From positions 23,258,001 through 23,322,000 of the forward strand of contig AP031358.1 of assembly GCA_037833965.1 (NCBI GenBank): 64,000 nucleotides of DNA. Reading direction: 5' to 3'. The notes beneath the pieces are model-generated. The model was not told where the DNA came from. It ran no database searches and saw nothing but the letters and a program-made list of their open reading frames with translations. Origin of the DNA: Marchantia polymorpha subsp. ruderalis. Lineage: Eukaryota; Streptophyta; Marchantiopsida; Marchantiales; Marchantiaceae. Positions 41,447-52,412 of the stretch are shown here, piece by piece (the stretch's first letter is position 1; every line of letters starts with the position of its first letter). Both the position numbers and the translations under genes were made by a program.

Positions 41447-42197
41447 CTGAAACTACAGAAACACAACCCAGAGATCCGTTAGGACCTCTACTCAAGATTT
41501 CAAGGGGAAAGTCTCTCAAGGGTACACTCAGCGAAGCTGCGGGCAGTGACTTCCAACTCCGGCTTTTACAACACTTCCACTAGCTTGCTGCTAGCGTAGG
41601 AAACCCGATTTGGACTGCCTACTTCGGATCGAAGTCACTCAGACGCGGTGAACAACACTCTCAACTCACAAAACGCGCAGAGAACACAGGTCCGCACTGA
41701 AGGACTCACTGAGAAACATTCCAGTAACACAATAACAGTCTATGGGAGAGTTTGAATTCTTAGGCACTTGTCATTCCCAGAAATACTACAGGGGTTACCC
41801 TCAAGGCACCTGCTGCAGCGTAACCTGAATTTACAACCAAGGCTTACACGAAGTAACAAAACTTCACCTTGGCATTCAGGGGAAAAATCCCGAAGGAGTA
41901 CAATCAGAAACAAACACTCGAAGGTGTAGGGGCGAAACTATTCAAGTATCTAACTAGTCACTGGCTCTGAGCATCGGCAGTCACCCGTAGGTGCAGATCC
42001 GAACTACTCAAGTCTCTAACCAATGTACTAGCTCTGAACATTCGGCCGAAGGCCTTCAGCTACAAAATGCGGAACGCTAAGTTGTAACTCCTCTTGCGTG
42101 GTGACAGAACTTAAGGACACAAACACGCAGAGAAAATGGGTTCCTGATCTGCACTTCTGATGTTGGGAAAGATCCCCAGGCAAAACGCCTGGAACTA

Positions 42198-42204
42198 TTT
42201 TATA
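42198..42204 (-). promoter_or_regulatory. TATA box of family A 3' LTR
   Basis: The minus strand reads AAGGTATAAAATAGTTCC, 37 bp past the stop of the U3 ORF, as in the solo LTR at 14035-19423. Confidence 0.65.
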
Positions 42205-42240
42205 CCTTCTAAGTCCTAACTAGCACTACACTGCACTACG

Positions 42241-45200
42241 CTACACGCCTGCACGGAACCAGGCTACACTACACTCCGTGGAACCGGTGCTACGTCTCAT
42301 GCGCGACGGATTGCCGCGCACTAACTCCCTACCCTGCCAGTCTTCCGCTCGACTGCGCAGCCCCAACCGCTGCAACGCCGCGGACACCTCCACCTCGAGG
42401 GTGGACATGGTATCCCGCGCCTTCGACAGAAAAGCGTCGAGCTTCTTCGCTACCTTCCGCCGACTCCTGCTGTCGCCTGCCAACAACCCGGCTGTGCGAA
42501 GTTCAAACTCACGCAGTGTGAGTTTCTCCTGCGCCTCCACTTCCCAGTGGGCGTAGCCCTTGAGACAGTGGGCGACACGCCTCGCCGTCTCCTCCTTCGT
42601 GCGATCTGCCTCTCGCCTGCGATCCTCTTCAATTACCACGAACTGCGATTCGGCCTCCGCACACTGCGCTCTCAATTCACCACACTCTGACTGTAGCCTG
42701 CGGATTAAATCCTCATCCGCCTGCCGTGCGAGCTGACACTCCGCCAACAACCGTGTCTGTCGCACGAGCTCCTCTGACAGAATCTGATTCTGAGTTTTCT
42801 CAGACATCAAATCCTGCGTGGTCTGCACCACATCCCTGGTGAGCTCTTCCAATCTCTCCTTCCGCATCCTGTCGAGGGCGTGCGATTTCCTCTCAAGGTT
42901 GTACTGCCCCCATAAACAGGCATGCTTCTCCCTCAATTCCTTCAACTCCTGGTCCACCCTAGCTAGTAGCTTGCTAGTGTGGACTTTAGTGCGAGTCCGC
43001 CTGCGCACTAATTCGATGTAAGATCCCGGCTGGAGTGGATCGGCGTATTTATCGAATTTGCGATCCAAGTACTTCAGCAACGGTATCACCTGCTCAGAGA
43101 GCGCCGCCGCCGGCGCTCCAACAATTTCCTCCTCCTCCTCCTCGGTATCCCCTGCTCCCGACATTGCTTCGGTGGAGCCTCCGTCGTCATCATCCGAGTT
43201 GAGGATTTCAGTCGCCATTGATTGCGTTGGCGACTGTCCCGAGTGGGGCTGCACGTCGTCGACGTGTGCTGCCTCCGAAGGCACCGCTGCAGCCTCGCTG
43301 CTCTTCGCCAAAATGTCTAAGGCGGTGGGCGAATGTGGCCGTGCTACATCCCCGTCGCCCGCTTGTCGGTCTTCAATCGTATCCCCTCTGCCGCCGACGT
43401 CCGCCGCCGAAGGCGATAGAGCGGAGGGTGTCTGCGCGGGGTTTGATTGCGCATCGCGCACCGAAATTTCGTCCCGCGGACAGTCAATCCGCTCCTCCGT
43501 CAGGTGCTGCTCCCTCGATCAGTCCTGCGCGGGGGCTGTGCCTGGCCTGTGCGCAGGCGCAAATGCCGGCGCCTTGTCCGCCGCAGGCGCAGCGCCGAAG
43601 GCGTCTATCGCCAAAGGCGACATAGTCGGGGGCCGCTCGCCCGATGTCCCTTGGCCCGTAGGCCCTACCGCCGAAGGCGCTTCTACTGGCGGATTACCCG
43701 CCGATGGTGCGGCCTCCGCACGTTCCCTGCTCGCATCTCCTCGGCCCGAAGGCCCTGGCGCCGAAGGCGCAAATCGCGGCGCGTTGTGCGCCGGAGGGTC
43801 TGGCCCCGAAGGCCTGTGTCCCGTAGGCGGATCTTCCGCCGGCTCCTTCTCCTTCCTACGTTGGAACGGGGGTGATTCCTGCCTGTGCACAGGCGGCACG
43901 TGTGGAGGTGACCTGTGCACAGGCGAGCGCCTGTGCACAGGCGGACTGCTTCTTCCCACGCGTAGGCGTAGGTCCACGTCCGCTTGTGGTCGCCGATCCG
44001 TCGAGGCTCGCCCGTCCGTCGAGGCTCGCTTGTGCGCAGGCGGAACACCTGTCCGCAACGCACGTGGTAACTCCGGAGGCCCTTGGCCCGTAGGCGGCCT
44101 CTCGTCCGTCGAAGGTGTAGCGGGGTCCGTTGCTCCTGCAGACGTCCGCGCTCCCTCGTTCTTCTCCGGCGACGCACTTCCTTTCTCTGTGGCAATCGTC
44201 GCCGTGTCCGCGTTGCTGGCTGGTAACACCAGCCTGTGCGCCTTCTGCTTCGGCCGGCTGTACGATTCGTACAACGGCCGCGGTCGAATGGGAGCAGTGG
44301 GTTCTTGATGCTGCTCCTCTTCGGACGCTTCTCTCCATCGCCGCTTCCGCGGCACTCTTGCTGCAGGAGTATTTCTCCCTTCGTCCCTCCGCCTTGACGG
44401 AGTAGAAGTCGGCGACTCCTCTGCATCAGTGTCGACCTCATTCTCCCGCACATACCTCCCGGGTGGGTCGATGGACAACGGCGGAAAACGAGCAAGCTCC
44501 GCCGCGGTCAAACAATTTCGCTGTCGATAAAAATTGATGAGGAAAGGAGAGAGATGATTTAAAGTTCCCCCCTTCTCCTCAAAAGCGTGCTGTCGCATCA
44601 CTCTGTGCAGGATGCTCGCCCAGTGAATTGGAGTTCCCTCGATGATGCACTCCACAAAAGAGACCTGCCACAATGTGATGTAGCAGGCGCGGTGTGGCTG
44701 CAGTAATTGCAGCAGCGCCATAGCCAAAGTTCGGCGGAATCGATCCTTGTAATCGCGGGTCTTGTACCCATTCTTGGTAGACTTCCCCCGCTTGAACAGC
44801 TCCACAAATTGCGCCTCTTCCTGCTTGGACACCTTGACGCTCTCACTATCGAAGAGGAGGTGCCGTGGGATGCCGGCACATCTCCCCAATGCCTGCGCCC
44901 AATCTTGGACCGTCCATCGATCAACATGCGGACGCAATCCGCGCGAAGGTGGACCCTGTGGCTCTAGCCACTCGCGCACCATATCCACACATATGTAGTT
45001 CCATCCCCATAGCAAGAAATCGAGCTTTCTTGCTATCAGGCGCTCCTCGAAAGCGCGCAGCCCGTTCTGTGGTAGTCGGAGCGGCAGCATCCGCAATCGG
45101 CCCAGTCTCGTCATTGCGTTCTTGGAGTTCGCCTGCTCGCTAATTCTTCTCCCGCTCCGCTCGAGCTCCTTTCTTCCTCGGCAAACTCTAATCTCCCTCA

Positions 45201-45366
45201 ATTCCAAATCACGCGCACTCACTTCTCCCTCAATCACCAAGAAATCCTCTGCGCGGCGATGTCGAGAATGCTTAGCAGCTAGCAGATGGACGCGCGCAGC
45301 TCGCACTAGAGAATGGAATCGCGAATTCAAGAATGGGACGCTCTCCGCCTCCCGGTCGAAGGTCAT
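42241..45366 (-). pseudogene. LTR-encoded ORF, full length with one premature stop
   Basis: One continuous frame from MTFDREAES (45366) to the AWFRAGV end (stop at 42241-42243), 1042 codons including the stop, is interrupted only by a TGA at 43516-43518. The intact copy has CGA (Arg) there, so a single C-to-T change explains it. The conserved domain, Pro-rich linker, acidic run (DDDD, EEEEEE) and coiled coil are all present. With this copy, the ORF occurs in a bona fide 3' LTR next to pol. Confidence 0.92.
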
Positions 45367-46579
45367 GGTCGGCTCTTGCTCGTGAAGGACGACTCAATTG
45401 ATGGCCGCGCCGGCTCTACGCTAAAACGGTCTCCGCTCTCACGCGCGGCTTCACGCTCCGCCGTCGCCGATTTAACTCTCACGCTCGAATTGGCGAATTT
45501 GAACTCCGCGAGCGTACTACGCCGCGGACATGGGTGCGCAGCGCCGAAGGCGGATTTTCCGCCTTGCGCGGTACACTCGTTCGTACCGCTCCTCAGCCAA
45601 TCCTCCTCTGCCTCGGCGCGTGTGTCCGCATGTCGGACAAAAGTTCAACTCCCGCCTACGCGCAGGCGGACTCCTCGGCGGATTCTCCGCCGGCGCGGAA
45701 CTTCACCCTCCTGTGCACAGGCGCTCGCCTGTGCGCAGGCGAAGTCCGTCCGCGTCGATGCGCTGGCGCGGAAGGCGTTGACCGCGGTCAACCGACTCCG
45801 CCCAGACTGTCCGTTCCTTGTCTCTCCGTCGGCGCTCTCGCCGCCGCAACTCCGTCCGTCCAAGAGCGCATCCATCCGTCCCGTCCGTACAGTCCGTACG
45901 GTCCGTACGGATTTTACTATTCTGGCGGCCCCTTGCTCGTCCGCGGCGTTGCGCTGGCGCAGAAGGCGCCGTACAATTTCTACCTCCCAAGACGCATTTC
46001 TAGGGCCCCAGGCGGATTTCCCGCCAACGCCGAAGCGCCTGTGCACAGGCGCTTGCCTGTGCGTAGGCGAACTTCGCGCCTACATCAAAACCCTATTTCG
46101 CCTGTGCGCAGGCAAACTTCCTTCGTCCGCGCATAGGACAAAACTACTCCGCCTGTGCACAGGCGAAGAGCTGAGTATCTTACAACCTTCATAACTCCCG
46201 GAGTCCTCATCCGTTGTTGGCGTTCTTGGGCTCGTTGAAATCAGCGCGTCAAGCTCTTTTCAACGAGACCCTAACTAAGTCAAGACGTTTGGGGGTTGAC
46301 CTAAATATGAAGGATTTCCCTACCGCCGCGGACGCAGCGCCGAAGGCGGATTTTGCGCCTTGCGCCGTGGGGATCCTAACTGCAGAGCTCGCAGGGAGGG
46401 TGGTGCCCTTCCTTACCGCTGCACCCAACTCCTAGATTCTACGTGGTCCCTCGAGAATCTCTGCGATCTTCCGAATTCACTCTGTTTTGATGCACCGAAG
46501 GCTATTTACATTGCTGCCGTGGTACAGTTTTCCAAAAATGTTTTAATTTCCTCAAAATTACCAAAAGTGGGGTACCACA

Positions 46580-46597
46580 TGCTCCCCTCTTCAATTG
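46580..46597 (-). other. Polypurine tract of minus-strand family A element
   Basis: The minus strand reads CAATTGAAGAGGGGAGCA directly before TGTGGTACCCC. It matches the tract at 1962-1974 of the element at the window start, including the CAATTGA context. Confidence 0.85.
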
Positions 46598-46616
46598 TGA
46601 GCGCCCACGCGAACAC

Positions 46617-48029
46617 TCACATGTGGTATTTCTTCAACCGCCACCCATTCACTCGGGTGCCTAACAAGTCGCCGGTCAGGTCCGCAAGTTGGATGGATCC
46701 ATTCGAGAAGACTTCGACAACCTTGTAAGGTCCCATCCATCTTAGGTGCAGTTTGTTTGGGAATTTGGCATGCCTGCTGTCGTAGAGCAGTGCCAAATCA
46801 CCCGTCTGCAGGAGTACAGGTTTGATCTTTTTATCGTATCTCTCCTTCCGGCGGAGCTGAATTCTCCTGGTGCGTTCCTCGGCTTCTCGTCTCCTCTCTG
46901 CCAGCAGCATGACCTCCTGTAATCTGTAGAGTTGACTCTCCTCTGCACTCACCCTCTGTAGATCCAACGTTCGTTGGGTGGGTACTTTGAACTCGATCGG
47001 GAGGATCGGATGTTGCCCATACACCAGAAAGTATGGTGTCTGTTTGGTCGTAATTTTCTCAGCTGTCCGGTACGCCCATAGAGCGGCTGCTAACTTCGTA
47101 TCCCAGTCGTGAGCGTGATTTACCGTGACTTTGAGTAGTATTTTACACAACAGACCATTGGACTTCTCCGTCAATCCATTCGCCTTGGGATTGTATGGGG
47201 TAGTCTTCCGGTGCTTGATGTGGAAATACCGTGTCAGATCTTCGATGATCTGGTTCAGAAAATGCGTGCCCCGGTCGCTGACTAGCTCTAAGGGACAACT
47301 GTAGCGCGTGATAATCGACTCGAACAAGAAGGCTACCACTGTGGCGGCATCATCCCTTCTGGTGGCCTTGGCCTCCACCATTTTGGTGGCGTAGTCCGTA
47401 GCTACCAGAATGTAGCGCCTTCATGTGTTCCTAGTCACTGGTTGTATCGGCCCTACAAAGTCAATGCCCCACTTTTCGAAAGGTGCTAGAGGCATGATGG
47501 GAGTCAGGGGCCATCGTGTTGTAGGCGTTGGTCTCCCCGTCCTCTGGCAACTATCGCATTTGCGGATGTAATCGAGAACATCCTTAAACATGGTCGGCCA
47601 CCAATACCCCGCATTTACAATCTTTGTGACCGTGTTCCGGGTGGCATAGTGTCCACCCGCCTCCTCGGTATGCATCGCACTTACCACTCTTGGGACCTCT
47701 GATTCCTCCAGACACCTGCACAAGCGTTCATCTGCCATCTTTTTGAACAAAACACCCTGCTGGAGTTGGTACGGGCCTGCCTTATGAATAAAGACAGTCC
47801 GCTGTTCCAAGTCCATGCCTACGGGACATTGAAGTGTTAGCAGATATCGGTACAGGTCGGCATAGCGGGACTCGTGCCCCGCAGACAACTAAAACAATTC
47901 TTCATCTGGAAAATCGTCCACCAATTCCTCCTCGGTAGGCTGGGTCCATAGTGTGGACAAGTAATCTGCATTTTCGTGATGCACCCCTTTCCTGGTCTGG
48001 ACCGTGTAGGTGAACTCTTGTAGCAACAG
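46617..48029 (-). pseudogene. Gypsy pol, family A: RNase H end and integrase
   Basis: It is a close relative of the pol at 1-1937. RNase H ends with EFTYTVQTRKGVHHENADYL. TAG at 47889-47891 replaces a Gln (DEELF-Q-LSAGHESRY in the relative). The zinc finger (HTEEAGGHYATRN, CDSCQRTG), catalytic Asp in GIDFVGP and SDRGTHF, and Glu in NGLTEKSNG are intact. TGA at 47421-47423 interrupts the RRYILVATDY strand. The C-terminus keeps the Trp (VNGWRLKKYHM) that is a stop in the first copy. At 48029 it breaks off against LTR-C sequence. Confidence 0.92.
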
Positions 48030-48054
48030 CATGTCTTTTTACCCTTATGAGACA
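48030..48054 (+). repeat. 25 bp duplicated tip of LTR-C
   Basis: CATGTCTTTTTACCCTTATG occurs here and again at 48078 inside the LTR-C copy. It is a partial second copy of LTR-C positions about 24-46, placed before the LTR start, probably left by template switching or an aberrant junction. Confidence 0.6.
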
Positions 48055-50370
48055 TGTGAGCACAAAACTGTGCTCACATGTCTTTTTACCCTTATGAGAG
48101 TTAGAAGTTTGGATTTAAGCTCTTGCAAAATTATGCTTGGAGTTTTCTGGAAGTTTCTGCAAGATTAGGAGTTGGTGTGATGGTTAGCGGGCAAGAGGTG
48201 CGGAAGGAGGCCTTCAGGGCAAGGTCTTCGGCGAAGTGCCTTCGGTGAAGTCCCTTCGGGGAAAGGCCTTCGGCGAAAGAGTGAAACTCTCATAACGTTT
48301 TCAATGTGTGACGCCTTGACTCAGTTAGGGTCTTGTTGGAAAGAGCTCGCGACGCTTGTTCTAACGAGACCAAGAACTCTTGAAACAGATAAGGCATCAC
48401 CGAGTTAGGAGCGGCGGAAGTTTCTGATATGGAGGGCCGTCGGCGGCCTGCGCGTAGGTGGCCTGTGCACAGGCAAACGCCTTTGGCGGAAGGGTAAAAT
48501 CGACATAACATTCTCAATTCTTAACGGTTTGCGTTGGTTAGGGTTTCGTTGAAAAGAGCTCGACACGCTCGTTCTAACGAGCCCAAGAACGCTTGGAACG
48601 GATGAGGACTTAGGAAGTTATGACTATCGGAAGATAGGTAGACGTTCGCCTTCGGCGGAAGTAGTTTGCCTCCGGCGGGAATTCCGCCTACGCGGAAGGA
48701 AGACCAATTTTTGTCCGATGCGCGGACGGACGCCTTCGGCGGTTGCAAGCCTTTGGCGAAGCAGTAAAACCGGCATATCTTTTTCAATTCTTAGCGGTTT
48801 GACTTGATTCGGGTTTCGTTGGAAAGAACTTGACAAGCTGGTTCCAACGCGACCAAGATTTCTTGAAACGGATCAGTCATCAATGAGTTATGAGCGTCGA
48901 AAGCGGCTTTCATGGTTAGGCGTGAGGCCTTCGGCGTTAACAGTTAGAGGGGCCTTCGGCTTTAACATATAGAGGGGCCTTTGGCCCAAGGACGGCCTGT
49001 GCACAAGCGGGCGACCTGTGGATAGGCGGACGGCCTGTGCACAGGCGGACGGCCTGTGGATAGGCGGTCTGTGGATAGGCGGACGGCCCGTGCACAGGTG
49101 GGCGGCCTGTGGATAGGCGGATGGCCTGTGGATAGGCGGACGGCCTGTGCACAGGCGGACGGCTGTGGATAGGCGGCCTACGGGTAGGACGCGGACGCCT
49201 GCGGATAGGCGAACGCCTTCGGCGGAAGAGTAAAAACCGTCATAACTTTCTCAATTCTTATTGGTTTGACTTAGTTAGGGGCTCGTTGGAAAGAGCACAA
49301 CACGCTTGTTCCAACGAGCCCAAGAACATTGCAAACGAAGCAGGGATCCGTGAGTTATGGGCGTCGGGGTGACTGTTATAGATAGGCAAAGGTGCAGAAG
49401 AGTGTCTTCGGCGGGGGGATGCCTTCGGCGGTGCGCGGAAGACAATTTTGGACGGCGGATGTTGACGTGATCATAAATAATGACTGTACAGGTGTGGCAG
49501 CGTGGGGCATGAAGTTGCACATGGGAGCCAGGCCGTTGCCCATCATCGCGGGCTGTGGGTGACTCGGCCCTTGAACGTTGGAGAGGAATTTTAGGCCTGG
49601 GGATTGAGATCGTGTGGTGTGCCATTGTGTGGAGCGCTGGTGGGATCGGTAGGAGGATAGAGTGTGGATGTGAGTGATTTTCGCAGGGAACTGGTGAGAA
49701 TTAGGAGGGGAGTGTGGAGTGTTCGAGATAAGAAGAAAGCAACCTATCGTGGGTGGAGAGTTGTATCGTGGAGTGAAATTAGACTGGGATCTGAGATTGA
49801 AGTGTAATCTGAGATTGAAGTGTAATCTGTGAGTGGGATCCGAGATTGAAGTGTAATCTGAGAGTGGGATCTGAGATTGAAGTGTAATCTGAGAGTGGGA
49901 TCTGAGATTGAAGTGTAATCTGTGAGTGGGAGCTGAGATCAGAGTGGAAGACCTGAGAATGGGAGCTGAGAGTGAAGCGAAATCTGAGACTGACAGTCGG
50001 GATCTGAAATTGAAACTGAAAAGGGAGAGTTGAATCTGAGAGAGGAATCTGGTGGAGTCTGAAGGTGGAAGCTGAGAAATCGACACTGAAATCTGAGTAG
50101 GAATTGGGAGTGGAACTCGGAGCTAGGATAGACCACAGCGGCTGTGGTATTGAGAAAGTCACCTAGAGTTGGGTTAGATCTTTATGTAACAAAGAGCTTG
50201 TCTGCTGCTCTTGTGGAGATAACAGACAGCACGTTATTATTTTCAGTTCTAGATATTTTGTCTGTGAAAGAGCAAATGTTTATAATCTCATTGTCTTGAA
50301 TACACTTTGACCACATGGTCGAAATCAGAGAAGTTAGATTATGGGAGCTCGAACCCCCACCTGGACTACA
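48055..50370 (+). repeat. LTR-C copy (G2 family LTR) within the mosaic block
   Basis: It starts TGTGAGCACAAAACTGTGCTC and ends ...CTACA, 2316 bp, and matches the G2 3' LTR at 52413-54562. It contains four spaced copies of the 100 bp module (about 48290, 48510, 48775, 49245), a run of CTGTGCACAG-type and CTGTGGATAGG motifs (48990-49200) and a 31 bp tandem repeat. No ORF in it looks real; the Ser-rich antisense frames follow from the tandem repeat. No TSD is seen at its edges. Confidence 0.8.
49785..49935 (+). repeat. Tandem repeat, ~31 bp unit, in LTR-C
   Basis: Units of the form GGGATCTGAGATTGAAGTGT plus AATCTGAGAGT are repeated about five times with small changes. The same array is in the second LTR-C copy. 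Confidence 0.8.
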
Positions 50371-52048
50371 AACGCTGAATGCGGATTCTCCGCGGATCCG
50401 GATTCTTATGCGGATTCTCCGCCGGTGCGGAACTTCACCCTCCTGTGCACAGGCGCTCGCCTGTGCGTAGGCGAAGTCCGTCCGCGTCGATGCGCTGGCA
50501 CGGAAGGCGTTGACCGCGGTCAACCGACTCCGCCCTGACTGTCCGTTCCTTGTCTCTCCGTCGGCGCTCTCGCCGCCGCAACTCCGTCCGTCCAAGAGCG
50601 CATCCATCCGTCCCGTCCGTACAGTCCGTACGGATTTTACTATTCTGGCGGCCCCTTGCTCGTCCGCGGCATTGCGCTGGCGCAGAAGGCGCCGTACAAT
50701 TTCTACCTCCCAAGGCGCATTTCTAGGGCCCCAGGCGGATTTCCCGCCGACGCCGAAGCGCCTGTGCACATGCGCTTGCCTATGCGTAGGCGAACTTCGC
50801 GCCTACATCAAAACCCTATTTCGCCTGTGCGCAGGCGAACTTCCTTCGTCCGCGCATAGGACAAAACTTCTCCGCCTGTGCACAGGCGAAGAGCTCCTCT
50901 ATATGTTAACGCCGAAGGCCTCTCTCCTAACCATGACAGCCGCTTTCGACGCTCATAACTCAGTGACTCCTTATCCGTTCCAAGAGTTCTTGGTGTCGTT
51001 AGAACGAGCGTCGAGAGCTCTTTCCAACAAGACCCTAACTAAGTCAAACCGTTAATAATTGAGAAAGTTATGACGGTTTTTACTCTTCCGCCGAAGGCGT
51101 TCGCCTATCCGCAGGCGTCCGCGTCCTACCCGCAGGCCGCCTATCCACAGGCCGTCCGTCTATCCACAGGCCGTCCGCGTGCTTGCAGGCGTCCGCGTCC
51201 TTCCACGCTGTTGCGCTGGCGCCGTACAAGTTCCAACCCCGAAGGCGCATTTCTAGGACCGAAGGCGGATTTCCCGCCGACGCCGAAGCGCCTGTGCACA
51301 GGCGAACGCCTGTGCGTAGGCGGACTTCGCGCCTACGTCGAAACCCTATTTCGCCTGTGCGCAGGTGTACTTACTTCGTCCGCGCATAAGACAAAACTTT
51401 CTTCGCCTGTGCGCAGACGGAAAGCTGAGTATCTTGCGACCTTCATAACTCCCGGAGCCCTACTCTGTTTGTGGCGTTCTTGGGCGCATTGGAATCAGCG
51501 CGTCGAGTTCTTTCCAACGAGACCCTAACCAAGTCGAGGCGTTGCGAATTGAGAAAGTTATGAGGGATTCACTCTTCCGCCGAATGCACTCTCCCGCATC
51601 GCCGAAGGCGTTGACCCGAAAGAGCATCTTCCGGCGGTTCTTCCGCTGAAGGCGTACCGCCAAAGTCGCTCTACCTCCGAAGGCCCCCCATCAGTAACTT
51701 CCGACACTCATAACTTAGTGAACTCTCATTTGTTTCACAAGTTCTTGGACTCGTTAGAACTAGCGCGTCGAGTTCTTTCCAACAAGACCCAAAGCAACTC
51801 AAAGCGTTACGAATTGAGAAAGTTATGAGTGATCTACCGCCGAAGGTGCTCGAAGCGGATCCTGCAGCATGAACCGCCCGTTCCGTCCCAAGCGTCCCAC
51901 TGTGGCCTAAGCCCAAAACCCCTTGACTGTCCTCGATCCTCTTTTTACTCTGGTTTCGCGTACCGATTACTATTTACAGCTGCTGCTGCGGTACTTACTA
52001 TTCAAAAATGTTTTAGTTCGGACAAAAAACAAAAAGTGGGTTACCACA
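50371..52048 (-). repeat. Chimeric family A/B LTR U3
   Basis: 50374-50890 closely matches family A U3 (45663-46175). At about 50890-50900 it switches to family B U3, which runs to 52048 and matches 29770-30903, including three 100 bp modules (about 50945, 51445, 51705) and the GGGTTACCACA edge. The U3 ORF, TATA and U5 of this LTR are missing. Confidence 0.8.
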
Positions 52049-52412
52049 GCTAACGACATTAGAAGAGCTTGATGAGAGTAGAAGAATGAGTGCTCAACAT
52101 ATTGAGGCCATTCAACGGAGGAGAAAAATCACCTTTGACAAGAAGAATAAGAAAAGGACGCTGAGGCCAGGTATGATGATGATGCTCTAGGATGGTAGGA
52201 AGCTTGAGTTCCCAGTAAAGTTTGATGCAGTATGGTTAGGGCCTTATCTAATTCGTGAGGTATTTCCAAACAACTCAGTGCAGTTGGAAACGTTGAATGG
52301 AGAAGTTTTCCCCACTCGCACTTCAGGAAGTAGATGCAAGCAGTACCGGATTTGAAGCTGTCTAGCTTGCAGAGCTAGGATTCTGGAATCTTCCCCTGAT
52401 GGTCGCCAATGA
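52049..52412 (+). pseudogene. G2 pol: integrase C-terminus (second part)
   Basis: The frame from 41219 continues in phase after the GCTAA duplication (LEELDESRRMSAQHIEAI, then VKFDAVWLGPYLIREVFP). A TAG near 52188-52190 stands for a Gln before DGRKLEFPV. The typical gypsy C-terminal GPY motif (WLGPYLI) is present. There is no chromodomain. The sequence ends close to the LTR-C start at 52413 with only a weak purine tract. Confidence 0.88.

Larger units (their letters stand above)
41220..46579 (-). repeat. 3' LTR of a family A gypsy element, 5.36 kb
   Basis: TGTAATAACCC (41220) to GGGGTACCACA (46579), 5360 bp. Its 5' edge on the minus strand directly follows a polypurine tract and the pol end at 46617. 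This is the direct proof that the 5.3 kb ORF-bearing units are LTRs of a gypsy element and not a separate transposon. Confidence 0.94.
41220..52048 (-). mobile_element. Mosaic insertion in G2: family A element end, LTR-C piece and A/B LTR chimera
   Basis: The outer edges are TGTAATAACCC at 41220 and GGGTTACCACA at 52048, with TSD GCTAA on both sides (41215-41219, 52049-52053). The G2 integrase frame reads through once it is removed. Inside are a full family A 3' LTR (41220-46579), a polypurine tract, about 1.4 kb of pol (to 48029), an LTR-C copy in the opposite orientation (48055-50370), a family A U3 piece and a family B U3 edge. The two ends belong to different LTR families, so the block was reshuffled after or during insertion. 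Confidence 0.85.

Noticed and set aside
49376..50086. Ser-rich 236 aa antisense ORF and a related one at 53563-54270.
   Set aside because: They are produced by the 31 bp tandem repeats of LTR-C read backwards and are not conserved as proteins.
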